Origin: Hesseltinella vesiculosa
Lineage: Eukaryota; Mucoromycota; Mucoromycetes; Mucorales; Cunninghamellaceae
Direction of reading: 5' to 3'
Length of the DNA: 64,000 nucleotides
Assembly (NCBI GenBank): GCA_002104935.1
Contig: MCGT01000012.1
Location: 1 to 64,000, forward strand
In this document: positions 11,190 through 23,597 of the stretch, one piece after another
Position numbering within the stretch: the first letter of the stretch is position 1
Layout of the letters: each line of letters opens with the position of its first letter
Notes under the pieces: model-generated
The model's database searches: none
Told to the model about the DNA's origin: nothing
The model's input: only the letters and a program-made list of their open reading frames with translations
Made by a program: the position numbers and the translations under genes

Positions 11190-14100
11190 TTAAATGGCGT
11201 TTTCAGGGAATGGACCAAACTCGGCCATGTCATCGATCTTTTGGCCAGAATTTGACAATACAAAGGAAATGCGTAACCGCATTTTGACAGGCGTCTATTT
11301 CCAAGAAAGGAACGAGAAGCAGGGTCAGTCGCTATCCATTGGACGGCATGCAGTTTTACCTGTTGAGGATTGTTGATGCGCATCAGCTGCTTTTCAGTGG
11401 CGGAGGGGGCCACCGTGGTGCTGCTGGGAGCAGCCAATTGCAGACGCTGACTCTTGGGAACGGCGGCTTGGAACTGGATGCTGGTGACGGAGCCGTGCGA
11501 GCCGTCATTGTTAAACAAGACCTGAATATTGATGATAGCAGGGTTGGTACGGTCGCGTGAGGGAACGAAGTGAATGCTGAAGCCGTGCTTGGTATAGGCT
11601 TCGAAGCCGGGGATTTGTTGTTGTACAGGAGGAGAGGTGGGTAGGGCCGATGACAGTTGCGACAACGCATCCAAGCCAGAAGATGCAGGAGTGGCAGCAG
11701 GAGCGGCGGCTGGATCTGAGCTACCGCCAAACAAATCTAACAAGGCATCGGCTCCATTGGAAGCCATAGGCTGCTGAGGTTGCCCTTGGGCCGATGGTGC
11801 GGGGGCAGCGGCTGGGGCCGATGAGCTGCCAAAGATGTCTGCCAACAAGTCCACGTTCTGCTTGGGTGCACTGGAAGGCTGTGCATTGCTCACTTCAGGA
11901 CTCTGTGCCGACATGTCGCCTTCGTCAAGAATATCTCCTGTGCCAGAGGCGGTGCCAACACCCATCAGATCCAACAAAAGCTACAAAGCACAAAAGAACG
12001 AGGGAGGCGTCAATAACGCATGCTTGTTCCTTTCTGATACTTACATCTTGATCACTTGGTCCAGCCAACTTGGAAGCAGATTTTCCTGTAACTATCCATA
12101 AAAACCAAAGGGTCAGTCGGGGCTCAAGCGGTCCTGGTTTCCCTCTTGTTCCTACCTGGGCTATCGCTACCAGTTTCGATGATGGTGCGTCCTTCAGGGA
12201 CAGGCATGCGTTCAAGGACAGCAGGGCGGATATTGTCAAAGCTGAAGAGGTTGGTGTATTCGACAGCGCGCTGTTGAATTTCGACTTCCATGCTGACTTT
12301 GTGGCGGTTGAGGATTTCCAAGATCTTGCCATGCATCGAAGGATCAGACAAGCGCGATGACAGTTTCATCAAGGCAGTCAAGACATATTCACGCGTCAGT
12401 TGGTTAGCATAAGGACCCATCAGGATGGAATCCAGCAAATTGACCACGGTGCTGTCGTTCACCTAAACGCATTGGAAGAAAAGGTTCAATCATAAATTTG
12501 ATGCCCAGGCTGCCCCCCCCTCCTTTCGGCGGCCTACCTCGATGGGCTTATCCTCGTCTTCAAAGCTGCCACCGCCAATTAAAATATCACCATATTCACC
12601 AATGACCCAGACACCAGCCAGAACAAGGCTTTCCTGGGAGATGTCGCGTTTGAGAGCGGCATAGAGCTTTTGGACGGTGTATTGCTGCAAGTCCGCGGTC
12701 TGGGCGATCAGGCGGATGAAGCCGGCTAGCACTTCCTCACGGACATGGTTGCCGGCGAGTTTGAACATGCGAAGCATAGTGTCGATGTGCCAGCGTTTGT
12801 TGGGAGCGAATCGTTCGGCAGCCAGGGCGATTTTGGTGGTCATGCTTTGCTTGAATTCGGTGTCGGACACCTCCAAAAAGGCCAGCAGTTCGCGCATCAG
12901 CACACGCACGTTGCCTTCATTGATCAGTGCAAACGATAACTCTAAAGCCCGTCGACGAATGGAGATGTCACCATCACGCAGACAGTCCAAAATGATGTTG
13001 CGATGACGCTGGACAGCTTGTGTTTCAATCCCCACTGTCTTGTTCAATGTTTCCAAAGCAACATATCTTCAAAATGCACACGATGACAATGAAAAAAAAA
13101 AGTCCAGTTATTTTGTTCGTGTCATCTGTCGTTCCAGTCTGTAAGCGGCTTACCGAATGTTGTTATCACGGTTGCTCAAGAACTTGCCAAGGATGTTGAC
13201 GGCCAAGACACGCAAGCCAGCTTCGCTCTTAATGTCCATGATGGCCAGGACAGTTTCGTACAGAATGGCATTGCCGACATTCTTGGCGTTTTCGGTGTTG
13301 GTGGCTACTTGGGCAAGGATATCGTTCATAGTGTCCGAGGCTTCTTGGTCGTTTTGGGCCAGAATTCGTAACAGGCGAAGGATCTTGACTTGCAAAAAAG
13401 GGTCTGTGACACCGGTGACTTCGTGTTCAGCCGACGACCCGGTGGTTGTCAAGTTCTTCAAATGGCGCACGAGAAGAGGAACAGCCTAAAGCCAGTTCAA
13501 AAAAAAAAAAAAGGTCAGCCATCTCACCCATCCAGCTTCTGGTTCCCTCTTCTTTCACCTTTCTAAAGATTTCGACATTTTCAGGCATTATTTGGCAAAT
13601 TTCGGTGACAAGTGTGACACCCGTCACCAGTACACCATGGTTTCGATCGTTCAACAGAGATTTCGTTCTTGAAATAAAGTTTTCATGTAATTCAGGCACA
13701 CGTCGGATGATTCGCAAAGCACTCAGAGCAGCCTATATAACAGAGTAAGTCATTTATGATTCAACTGGGTCAGCTTTTTTTTTTTTTTTTTTTTTTGTTT
13801 AGAGAAGAGAGCGTACCTTTTTCCGAATGTAAGTATTGGAGGAGCCCAGGAGCTTTTCAACCTCGGCGCAAAGATCTCGAGCCATTTCTGAAGATGAGAT
13901 GTTGCCCAAGGTACAAAGGGCCAGACCAACCACATACATGTTGCTATGGTTCAAATCGCTTTGAAAGAAAGAGAGGGGTCAGTGAAACTGTACTGTGTGT
14001 TGGGGGTAGTTTACTTTTTCAAGCTGTTGGTAACCAATGTCAACACTTCGGTTTTTTCATCAATAAGAAGCATGATGCCGAGATAGCCCAGTCGCTTGTC

Positions 14101-14491
14101 AGCATATTTAGGACTGGCAACAAGCTTCAAGCATTCCATTTGACCAAAATGAGCGGGGTAGCCAAGCATGTGGATGTACAAGAGTTTGGCAACGTTGGTA
14201 TGGCGCGTTTCACTGTTTTCATTTTTGAAGGCGGTACGGATGTTGGCGCTTTCCTTTTGAATCACGGCTCTTTCTTCAGCTGCTGTTTTACAAGCTCTTA
14301 CTGCTTTGATGAGATCTAAAGTGCAACAATTGTATAACCGAGAAGAGTTGGATGAGTTACCATTGAACCTTTTTGTTTGTTGATGCCTCCTTTTTTTTTT
14401 TTTTTTTCTTCGTCGTTTTATTGGTACCTTTGAGTCGAAACAATGGCAGCTTGGCCAGGATTTGTTGCGAGATGTTATTGATGCTGTTCAT
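11190..14491 (-). CDS. APL4: AP-1 clathrin adaptor complex subunit gamma
   Basis: Exons in coding order: 14491-14428, 14315-14015, 13958-13817, 13732-13559, 13485-13154, 13066-12538, 12462-12156, 12085-12045, 11980-11360, 11294-11190; 871 residues. The N-terminal trunk shows the gamma-adaptin signature [12 protein letters not shown] and the repeated helices of the adaptin N domain to about residue 600. A Ser/Ala/Pro/Gln-rich hinge with L-L-D-L- and L-L-A-D-I-F-type motifs (clathrin/accessory binding) follows. The C-terminal gamma-ear ends in D-M-A-E-F-G-P-F-P. Gamma pairs with the beta, mu and sigma subunits to form AP-1, which loads cargo into clathrin vesicles at the trans-Golgi and endosomes. 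The 871-residue length and conservation from first to last exon indicate an intact gene. Confidence 0.95.
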
Positions 14492-14932
14492 GGGCGAACA
14501 ATAGGTATAGAATACAAAGCGACTGGTAGGAAAAAAATAAAGTAGATGGGAAGGGATGAAAAGGAAAAAAAAAAAAAGGTGGCCGCAAAAAAACGAAAAA
14601 AAAGTCCATTTTTCTGGGCTTGAAAAACAGGGCTTCGAGAACTATATCCATCAATGAGCATCGTTGTTCGTTTGTACCGTTCTGCAATGGTCCTTTACCG
14701 GTACTGAAAGGTACTGTATTTCATCGCTGCTTTGATTTTAATTCTTTAAAAACATAAAAAATATAGAATCAAAAGCCTCTCCACGTCCTGAAAAGCCTTT
14801 TTTTTTTTTTTTTTTTCCTATGGCGCCCTAATCAGAATCATTACGTTGGGTATGGATGGAGTCTCGAAAATTTTTCTTTAATTCTACAGTCAGGCTTTTT
14901 CCGCAGCGTCTAGTAGGTGTAAGGTGGGCCGT
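14492..14932. other. Intergenic between AP-1 gamma and the thioesterase
   Basis: About 440 bp with A/T homopolymers. It holds the AP-1 gamma promoter and the thioesterase 3' end. I see no further gene. Confidence 0.5.
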
Positions 14933-15818
14933 CTATTTCTTTCCAATCTCGTTTTCAGGATGGCTGTATGCTTGCGCAACGAATTTGTTATGCCGGCCGA
15001 GGGCGACTGGTAAAAGCGACAGGCTGGGTGAGCAAGCCGTTGTCATCGCTCTCTCTTTCTACCAACCTAATTTTCCATTGCAGGTCATTTCTACCGAGGT
15101 GAATGCTAATGTTTTACCCAGTTTGTCACATCGAGCATCCTAGGTGAGTAGAGGGTAAGTGGGAGGGCATCTGAGGGGAAAGGAGCTCTTCCTACCACCG
15201 AGATGATTTCGTTCTGCTTGGCACCAGAGATATAGCTGATATTAATGTCTGTGCTCACACCTGTTGCAAACAATCCCTTTGAGGCAAGCGCCAAAGACCC
15301 ACCCATATCTACCTGAAAAAAAAGGAGGTCCAGAAGGTCGATGTTGAGCGGGCGAATTTCTATCTCCCTCTTTTTATCCTCTACCCACATACTACGGTGG
15401 CTAAGAGGCCTCCATGAACTGATCCTAGACGATTCTGTACAAGAAAAACGAGGCGGGGCATTAGGCTATGATCAGGATGAGCGAGTATGAATGATGTGCC
15501 TACCAAATGATAGTCCTCGACTTCGAATTCAAGCTTGACTCGACCTTCCTCGGCATCAACAATACGTAGCTATGATAAGATTGTCATGCGTCAGCAATTA
15601 AAGTTTTGGCACATGCAGCCTCTCTCGGGAGACGTGTCGTTCAAACTTACTCCTGGAAGGATACGTTGGTCATAACCGCCTTGTGTTTGAAAGTTCTGGT
15701 GTCAGGGAAGAACGGGTAAAAAAAGAATTAGGCATGCACGACTCATTTATATGAGCATCATTACCTTTAAAACTTTGTGGACAAGTTCAGGTGAGCGAAG
15801 GAATCGAGTAGGAAACAT
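14933..15818 (-). CDS. Hotdog-fold acyl-CoA thioesterase (ACOT13/THEM2-like)
   Basis: Seven small exons in coding order: 15818-15765, 15695-15651, 15569-15504, 15434-15393, 15312-15196, 15139-15067, 15006-14933; 156 residues. The assembled protein carries the 4HBT hallmark H-G-G (in G-S-V-H-G-G-L-L-A-T) followed by V-D-M-G-G-S. It then has V-S-T-D-I-N-I-S-Y, T-L-A-F-T-S-V-E-M and a terminal G-R-H-N-K-F, in the order expected for PaaI/ACOT13 thioesterases. These hydrolyse acyl-CoA to free acid and CoA, in cytosol or mitochondria. No obvious targeting peptide is present. Exons are 42-117 nt, so automated prediction could easily miss or break this gene. Every junction is phase-consistent. Confidence 0.88.
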
Positions 15819-17743
15819 GGCTATTTTGACGTACAGGAAAAGGAGGTTAATTTTTTTTTTTTGCAGTCGGGTCGGCTTTCACAGCTGTTTTGCGACGGCA
15901 GGGTACGGGGTGCCAAATCGAGCATGGGAGGCTCGCTGTTTCTGGGTGGATCAATTTTCAGCGAAAGTCTATGCGCTGCTATTGTTCGTGTTTGTAACGC
16001 ATAACCTGTGTTAGCCTCTTATTGAGGGGCATTCTGGATATTGAACCAAGCACAGAACTAGCAGGTCAACCACCGCAAAGAATAGTGGACACACAAGGAA
16101 AAGCTGAAGGAATCGAGAGCGACCATTCTTTTAATGAATCTTGCCAGCATGCAAAAACTAAGGAAGCGCTTGCTCGATTTCAACTAGATCCCAGGCAGCA
16201 GTTGAGATTTTGCACCGATCAACGGGTCACACAGCTCGCCAGAACGAGCGAGATTCCTTGCTGCCAGTGAGAATATAAAAACCGAAGTCATGGCTGAACT
16301 CGCCATTGTAGCCATCCAACGGCAAAACCAAAACACATCCAAGGATAGAATATCGGCGCCGTAGTCTTGCATGCCCATATCATCCAGCAGATTGTTCCCT
16401 ACTATGGGCACCAGTTATTTTCTACCTTCCTGGTGATGAAAAAAAAAAAACTCCTTGTGAGTTTTGAGGAACTGGTCCTTTGTGGATGGCCGACCAGACG
16501 GGTTACGCTTGAAGCAGCAACATTGGTGTTTTTGCTTCCTTGGGCTCGAAAGTGTCGTGACAGCGTCCAGCCTATCAGTTGCAATGGTGCTTTTTTCTGC
16601 GCGTAATAAATAGAGTCCATGGTTAGATGATCTGTGGATGGACAGATGGCGCGAACCAGCCAGGATGACGGAAGCTCCTTAGAAAGGGGCGCAAGGAAAC
16701 TTTGGCAATTGGCATTGTAAGCTGGTTGTCAATGCTACACATCGAGTGCTGGCCATAACCAGTTCCCTCCGAGGTAGTCACCCATGCTTTGACTGAAGGA
16801 GAAGGAGGACCAACAAGGCGCTCAGTCGCAGCTGGGATTGAAACCGGCCAATAAAATGCATTGCCATTTTTTAAGAGATCGCCTGGGGAGCCCCTGCGGC
16901 TGGGGATGTGAGAACGAAACTGATCAATGGTTGGCTGGGCGACCTTCGCCAATCCACCTAATTTTTCGTATCATCATCCATCCTACTTTTGCGCACTTGT
17001 GCAAAATTTCATATCGATCCAATCACTCAAAAGTGCTGCACAACGATTCCTTTTTTTTTTTTTTTTTTCAAAATGGAGAACTTGGATTACCAAATTCAGT
17101 CTCCACGCACGGCCATTGATTCTTAGCTGATGCACGCAGGGCTATCTAAACCTTCTTCTAAAGCAATATAAAAATCCAAAGTCCCGATTTACTGAAGAAA
17201 TGCCATTACTACCATTATTATGGCGGACTTGACATGGGGCCACCATTGTCACCAATTGACGTGCGTGTATCAGCTAAGAATCAATGGCCGTGCGTGGAGA
17301 CTGAATTTGGTAATCCAAGTTCTCCATTTTGAAAAAAAAAAAAGGAATTGTTGTGCAGCACTTTTGAGAGATTAGATCGGTGTGAATTTTTGTGATAGAC
17401 CGGGTCGATTGGTGAAGGTTGCCCAGCTAGCGTTGGATCACTTTTGTTTTGACACCTAGGCACAGGTGCTGAAGAAATACGTTTAGACACGTTTGTTTTG
17501 ACGAATCGGAATCTCCGCGTGTGCTGCAGGACATCCACCGTAGAGGTATAGCAAAGGTGTCTGGGGATAAAATAAGAAAGAAGCTGAAAAATAACATGCC
17601 CTTATTGCTGAAGACGGCAGGGCTTAAAGAGATCGCCGATGCCATTTTTCTTATTTTGTGCACGGAAAGGCTGGCAGCCCGTATGTTTATGTGGGGCGTA
17701 AAAAAAAAAAAGGTAATGCTACAAAGAGGGACCAGGAAGGGTG
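15819..17743. other. Long gene-poor stretch with an inverted-repeat element
   Basis: 1.9 kb between thioesterase and PEX1. The left 1 kb (15819-16900) has no frame I recognise. The right part contains the palindromic element at 16905-17455. PEX1 3' sequence occupies the last portion. Confidence 0.55.
16905..17455. repeat. Long inverted-repeat element (MITE-like), copy A
   Basis: The left arm 16905-17137 is repeated in inverse orientation at about 17262-17455. The innermost part (17069-17137 against 17262-17333) is almost identical. The outer parts are diverged but share landmarks: a ...GCTGGGCGACC... block, CTCAAAAGTGCTGCACAAC and a poly(T)/poly(A) tract. The spacer is about 125 bp. Related single arms occur at 48721-48925 and, inverted, at 49880-50085, so this is a dispersed family. 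No coding capacity is visible, which fits a non-autonomous DNA transposon. Target-site duplications were not identified. Confidence 0.75.
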
Positions 17744-20700
17744 CTAGCCCAAGGTGGATCGCTTGCCAATGCCTTTGTCACCTTCACCATTTGGCAGCTC
17801 GCCGGTGCGACCAGTGACAAATTCATCGTAGATGAGTTTCAGACGGAGATGCTCTTCGGCGGTGATGGAGGGGCGGGTGGATCTAAGGGATTTCTCTAGA
17901 TGCTTAGAAGTGATGGCAGCGGCATGTTCGTTGGTAGGGGTGGCGGTGGTAGCCTCTGCCTTTTTGGATTTGGGATTGGCAACACCGAGACCTTGCTTGA
18001 TTTGGCCCAGCTGTCGAGAAAATAAAAGAGTGAGCCTAAAGGGTCGTTTTGGGAGATGGAAGGCTTACACGTTGGGAGATCTGGCCACGCTCAGCAAGAG
18101 TCAAGGGGCCCTTTTTGTCATTTTGACCACCGACCATGACAAACGACTGCAGGGTGTCTTTTTGCTTGTCATTTTCGTTCTTCTTTTGCTGCTCCTTGAA
18201 AGAGTCGATGTTGATGGCTCCGTGGATGGCTTCCAAGTGGGCGTTGTAGAGGAAGCCTTGCAGATCGGCCCCAGAAAAGCCTTCGGTCTTTTCAGCATAC
18301 ACATTCAGATCTACATCTGACGCCAGCGTCATTTTGCCAGCCAGCGCGTTTAAGATGTCAAGTCGTTCGTCAAAGTTGGGCATGCCACACAACAACGCCT
18401 TGTCCAAACGACCAGGACGCAAGAGCGCAGGATCGATCAAATCGGGACGGCTGAGGAAGATGCATGAAAAAAGGTTGGATCGATTTTTTTTTTTTTTTTA
18501 CCTGGTGGCAGCAAGGACATAGACACCATCAAGACCTTCGGCGCCATCCATTTGAGTGAGCATTTGATTGACAACACGATCGGTTACACCGGTACTGTCA
18601 TGGCCGCGACGAGGTGCAATGGCGTCGAATTCGTCAAAGAAGAGCACACATGGTTTGGCAGCCTGGGCGCGTTCAAACAGGTCGCGTACAGATTTTTCAC
18701 TTGCACCAATGTACTTGTTCAGGATTTCAGGGCCCTTGACACTAATGAAGTTCAGTCCACATTCTTTGGCAACAGCAGAGGCAAGCAAAGTTTTGCCACA
18801 GCCAGGATAGCCATAAAGCAGCAGTCTAGACGGAAGAGATCTGGTGAGCTGATTTCCCTCGGTTTCTCTCCCTCGCTCTCTCCTTTACCCAGAGCGAAGT
18901 CGGAGGGGGCATTGGGCAAAGACAGTGGCGTATTTGGTGGGCCATTCGAGGGTTTCTAAAAGGGTAAGGCGGGTTTCGTTCAAGCCGCCAATGTCAGACC
19001 AGTTGACCCCAGAGCTTTGGAGCTTGACGCCACGGAGCGACGAGGGCACAAAGCCTTCACGCGCCTGGGAGAAATCCTGCTGTGTCAGCTGCAATTGCAA
19101 TTCAGGAGCCATGGGGTCCATGGCTTGGTCCATGCTGCCATTGTCCAACTTGTCCTTGATGGAGCGCACGGCGCCTTCATGCACAGCGCGTTCAATCAAT
19201 GCTTTGAGATCGGACGCGAGATAGCCTTCGGTTTCGGATGAGACAGAGACAAGGTCGATATGAGGCAGGCTTTGGGAGAGAACGCTTGGGCCATGTTCCA
19301 TGATGGTTTCCATAATCTTTGAAAACAAAGGGAGAGGATGAGTGGGCCGTTCAAGGCTGGTGTTTTTCTACATTACAAGCTTTCGTTCGTCACGGGAAGG
19401 GGGTTTGAGGTTGATCAGTTCGGTAAAGAGATGGTTGGTGATGAGGTTGGCGTGAATGGATTGTTGTTGCTGGGCAGTGGCCACCATCATGATGGCATGC
19501 CGGCGGGTCATGGTGGTGGCGATCTGGGTGAATAGTTCAGAGAGCTGACGAGTGCGGGTGGCATCGGCATGCTCCACTTCGGCAGGCATCAGACGATCAA
19601 TGTCATCAAAGAAGATGACAGAGGGGCTATGCCAGGCTGCTTCATCAAACCATTTTTGTACGGTGTCCTTCAAGGCAGGGATCCGTTCATTGGCGATTTC
19701 GGCGCAATTGATTTCCATGGTATCTATGGACGAGGTCAGTTAGGTCGTTTTGGCGTCCTATTGCTTTTGTAGATCACGTACAAATCAAGCTGGAGGGATC
19801 GCCATGGACAAATTGAAGAACCTTTTTCACCAAATCGGTTTTGCCAGCACCATGGGTGCCTGTGACCAACGCACCGCCCGAGCCAGGGACAGATAATGCT
19901 TGTTGAAGGTATTTTTCAGCTACGTTTGCTTTTGTGTAGGCCAGGAGTTTTTGATACGTGTTGTCAATGCCACCCAAGATGATGGGTCTAGAAAAGAAAC
20001 GAGGCAGGTTGGTGAGTTTCGAAGCGGGCTGTCTCATTGAGGTGCTTACTTGACATCCTTGGCCTTGACGGCATCCTCCTTTGGTAGTTCTTCGCCAATA
20101 TCGATCTGGAGATTCTTTAGCGAGGCGGCAGGCAAGATCGTGTACTGTTCGGCTGTTGGTTCGGTTGAGGAGGAGCCATTGGTCAAGGCGCCAAAGAGGC
20201 GCTTCTTGTGCCCAAATTGAAGCAGGCCCTTGGTATCATTTACGTTGATCAACAAGCCATGGGTCAGAACAAGGGCAGTGTCGTTATTGGCGGCCGATTG
20301 GATCCATTCTATGAAACGGCAATGAGCCGCCTTATGTCTTTAGAGGAGAGGGGCTTACGCTGGACGCTCTGGACGAGTGTTTCCTTCCACTGTGCTTTTT
20401 CTTGTTGCTGGGCATTGGCTTCGGAGCCAAATTTGATCACGCCGTTTGTAGAGGGAGCGGTGGCAAAAGGTCTAAACACGATGGCGCCTGGTGTCGTTTT
20501 TTTCAAGGTGGCATTGCTTAATCTGAGGCATGTAAAAAAAGGGGGATGAGTGCTTCCGTTTCGAGGATCCAGCCCAGGGGCGGCGGTACCTGACAATATC
20601 GTAATCCTCTAATTGCAAGGTGGATCGGATGGCGTCGCCCAGCAAGACATGGCCAGATGGAATCTTTTTGGAAAGGTGGATGGCGGCAAAAACACAGGTG

Positions 20701-21830
20701 GCAGGGGTGAGGTTGGTGATGTCATTGGGATCGGAAGGGGTGAGGTCCCTGTCTGAGGGTTGGGCTGGTTCGGGGTCGTTGGTATTGGCTGGTTTGGGGT
20801 TGCGGTTGGGGTTGGATTGGTTGTAAGCAGGGATGGCCTTGGACAGGGCGATGATATCTTGACCCAGGAAGTTGTCAGGGTGGATGTACACGGACAAAGG
20901 TTCGGGGGCCAGGTCGATTTTGGGTAACGTGCGTAGATGAACACGGGGGACTTGGTCTTGATCTTCAGCAGGGGTGGACAAGTCTGTGGGCTCTTCCTCT
21001 TGCTGTTGTTGTTTCCGTACCTTGGGAGCCACAATGACTTCTGTGTTGGATGTCAGCTTGACATGATCATTCTTGGGTTGAATTTCCGCTGAAATAAAAA
21101 GGGTGAGGATCCTTCTGTTTCGATGCGAAGGGCAGCTTACCAACTTTTAAACGCACGAGAGTCTTTCCATGGATCCATACACAAAACAGTTGGTTGGTAT
21201 AGACCACGCGTAATTGACTGAGAAGATTTTCCTCGACATAACCAGCATGTAATTCCTAGCATAATAAAACGGCCATTGAGAAATCACATGCTTTTTTTTT
21301 TTTTTTTTTTTTTTTTTTTTGGCGGCACGCATACTAGAATTTCCCAGTCGTCTTCGGTATAAGGTTCAACATTGACAGTTGAACATTCAGGAACATTGCG
21401 ACAAAAGTCGACTGTGACCTGGAAAGAGGGATCAGTCAGACAAGGCGTCCTTATGACGTGTGGGTGTAATTATTTACCTTTTGACCTTCGGTCAGGCCAA
21501 TGGCGGTGCCTAGTTGAGGATCCATCTCCAACACATCTAATTTACCATTGGCACCATAGGTGAAGACAGTGTTGGGAGGTAATGGTTTTGATGCTTGACC
21601 AGACCAACCAAAATAACCCTTTTTTTCAGGGCTTCCTTTGGCTGTCCAGCATAGTTCCAACATGACATTTTGAGGTACCTAAAAAATAAATAAATAAATA
21701 AAGACAAACGTCATAGTTGATCGACCGTTGTTACCTTGCGTTGATCCAATAGGGCTGAGACCCATTGTGGTGGTAAATGAACAAGACAAGATCGGATAGG
21801 GGTAAACTGTACAACAAGATGTTTAGGCAT
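17744..21830 (-). CDS. PEX1: Peroxisome biogenesis AAA ATPase Pex1
   Basis: Exons in coding order: 21830-21735, 21678-21478, 21418-21335, 21255-21141, 21088-20590, 20522-20359, 20308-20050, 19987-19782, 19723-19377, 19316-18889, 18825-18502, 18450-18069, 18010-17744; 1123 residues. The Pex1 N-terminal fold ([10 protein letters not shown]...; ...G-W-S-G) is followed by two AAA modules. D1 has Walker A G-T-H-G-A-G-K-T (near residue 515) and a divergent Walker B with D-D-I-D. D2 has Walker A G-Y-P-G-C-G-K-T (near 805), Walker B F-F-D-E-F-D and the second region of homology ending L-L-R-P-G-R. With Pex6 it forms the hexamer that extracts ubiquitinated Pex5 from the peroxisome membrane. The degenerate first and canonical second module match the family. 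Confidence 0.95.
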
Positions 21831-21930
21831 GGCCAATGTTAAGAAGAGAAAAGAGTGAGAGTGAAAAGTGAGAGCATTGACAAATCTTAAAAGCGGAGTT
21901 TCCCCAGCTTCAAATGCACCAATTGCTGGA

Positions 21931-22048
21931 GCAAAAAAAAAAAAAAAAAAAAGGTTGGGGTGCATTTGACATGATTTTTTTTTTAAAAACGTTTTTTTTT
22001 TTTAATCCACAACAAGCAAAGTAAGAAAGTAAAAAAAAAAAAAAAAAA
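21931..22048. repeat. Clustered A/T homopolymers
   Basis: Two runs of roughly 20 and 18 A residues flank shorter T runs in the gap between PEX1 and the bHLH gene. These are simple-sequence repeats with no further structure seen. Confidence 0.6.
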
Positions 22049-22152
22049 GGGTGTGGAGATGAACAAGGAGAACAGTAAAAGAAAAAAGTTACAAAGAGGA
22101 GCAAATGGAAAAGAGAGGAGGATGAGGGGGAGGGAGGAGAGAAAAGAGGGAT

Positions 22153-22907
22153 TCACAAAGGTACTTGATACATGCGATCCAGAGCCTGCTTTTGAAGCAC
22201 GGATTCTTGGAATTTGTTCAATTGCTCATTTTCACGCACCAGACGTTCCAGTTCGGTCAAAAGAGAGGATTGGTTCTTTTTCAAGTGTTGGAGGTGTTGA
22301 ACGGTACGATGGAGGAGCGCGGCCTTGCTCATCTTCTTATTGATGCAACCGGGTAGGTGCTGACGAAGTTCTTGGAAGCCATCCGAGATTTGAGCTCGGC
22401 GCTTCTGCTCACTTTGGATATGGATTTGACGGCGCATTTCCATGGTCATGGTGGCATTGGTGAGGTCTTCGTCCGAGTTGGAGTCGTCGTCGGTGGTCTT
22501 GCCGCTGCGCTTGGTTTTGCGCTTTCGACCGTTTTCGTAAGCTTCCTTGCTGTATTGGTGGAACTGGGGAAGGAAGGATTCAGGCAGGGTGTTGACTTTG
22601 GCAATCTTTTCCGACAAGCTGGACGAAGTGGTGGAGGTAGAGGAAGAAGTCGTTAACAAAGGTGGCGAGGTGGCGGGTGGGGTGTCGGGTAAGTCAAAGA
22701 CGGCGGGCATGTAGGAAGACACGTTGGTGGTGGGGATCATCGTCGAAGGGTAGCCTAATGGAAGCTCGGGTGAATTTTAACCCAGCCTTTTTTTTTTTTT
22801 TTATTATTATTACCTTGGAAAGCAGGGTCCAATTCAGGCTTTTGGCTGGAGTGGTAAGGGGAATGCATGATGTAATCATCAAAAGTAAAGCTGCTATCAG
22901 TGTTCAT
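22153..22907 (-). CDS. bHLH-leucine zipper transcription factor
   Basis: Exons 22907-22814 and 22754-22153; 231 residues. A Ser/Thr/Pro-rich N-terminal half precedes a basic helix-loop-helix at about residues 138-192. The basic region reads H-I-Q-S-E-Q-K-R-R, with the His, Glu and Arg that contact CANNTG E-boxes, so binding to CACGTG-type sites is likely. Helix 2 (K-M-S-K-A-A-L-L-H-R-T-V-Q-H-L) runs directly into a leucine-zipper-like coiled coil to the C-terminus. The arrangement resembles Max/USF/Mlx-type bHLH-LZ proteins and some fungal regulators. I cannot assign an orthologue or pathway. Confidence 0.88.
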
Positions 22908-23299
22908 GGTAAGTGAAAAAAGGTTATAAAGGAGTGTCGTTGAGAGTTAGAAATAAGAACGAAAGCTGGGTATCTCGAAAATTAAAAGGAATGACTGGGA
23001 TGAAAAGGAATAAAAAAAAAAAAAAAAGAGAGAAGCTCGAAGCAATAGCCTTGGCTTTAGTAAAAAGAGTGGAGAGGGTTTGTGGTAAAAGAAAGATAAT
23101 AGAGAAGAGCTGTGGATATTGAGATTTTTCTTTTTTTTTATTTTATTTTATGAGATTGGGCAAAGGTAAAAATAACCCCCTTAACCAAAATTGTCCATCA
23201 ATGAGAAATCATCAGCTTACTGCTTCTTCGCTTATTTCTCGTTTTTTCTTTGACCTCCTTAGTTGCTGTTTTGTCTCCTAAAACTAATTAATCATCTGG

Positions 23300-23330
<31 letters not shown>

Positions 23331-23597
23331 ATGGCTCTTTTCAACCATTCTCTTTTGTTTCCACGGACTTTATCATCGTCATTGAGAAGAGCAGCTTCAG
23401 GAAATGATGTTACACATGTGTAAATTGGCCATGGCAACACAAAAAAAACTCCATCTCGAATTTCTCTGCAAAGGGATCTTTTTTCGAGGGAGGGGTCACC
23501 TTTGATTGGCCCCTTTTTTCAACTTTCAAAAAAACCCCATTCATGCTCAACTCCACAGCCTGTCCTTTTCATTCATGTGGGTTTTATTTTGTTTTGA
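22908..23597. other. Intergenic: bHLH promoter and SLU7 3' end
   Basis: 690 bp, purine-rich near the bHLH start and then T-rich, including a run of about 24 T near 23301-23324. No gene or TATA box that I would defend. Confidence 0.5.

Noticed and set aside
16022..16606. Frames of about 80 codons in the gene-poor stretch right of the thioesterase
   Set aside because: Overlapping frames on both strands, no recognisable motif or codon pattern. Treated as non-coding.
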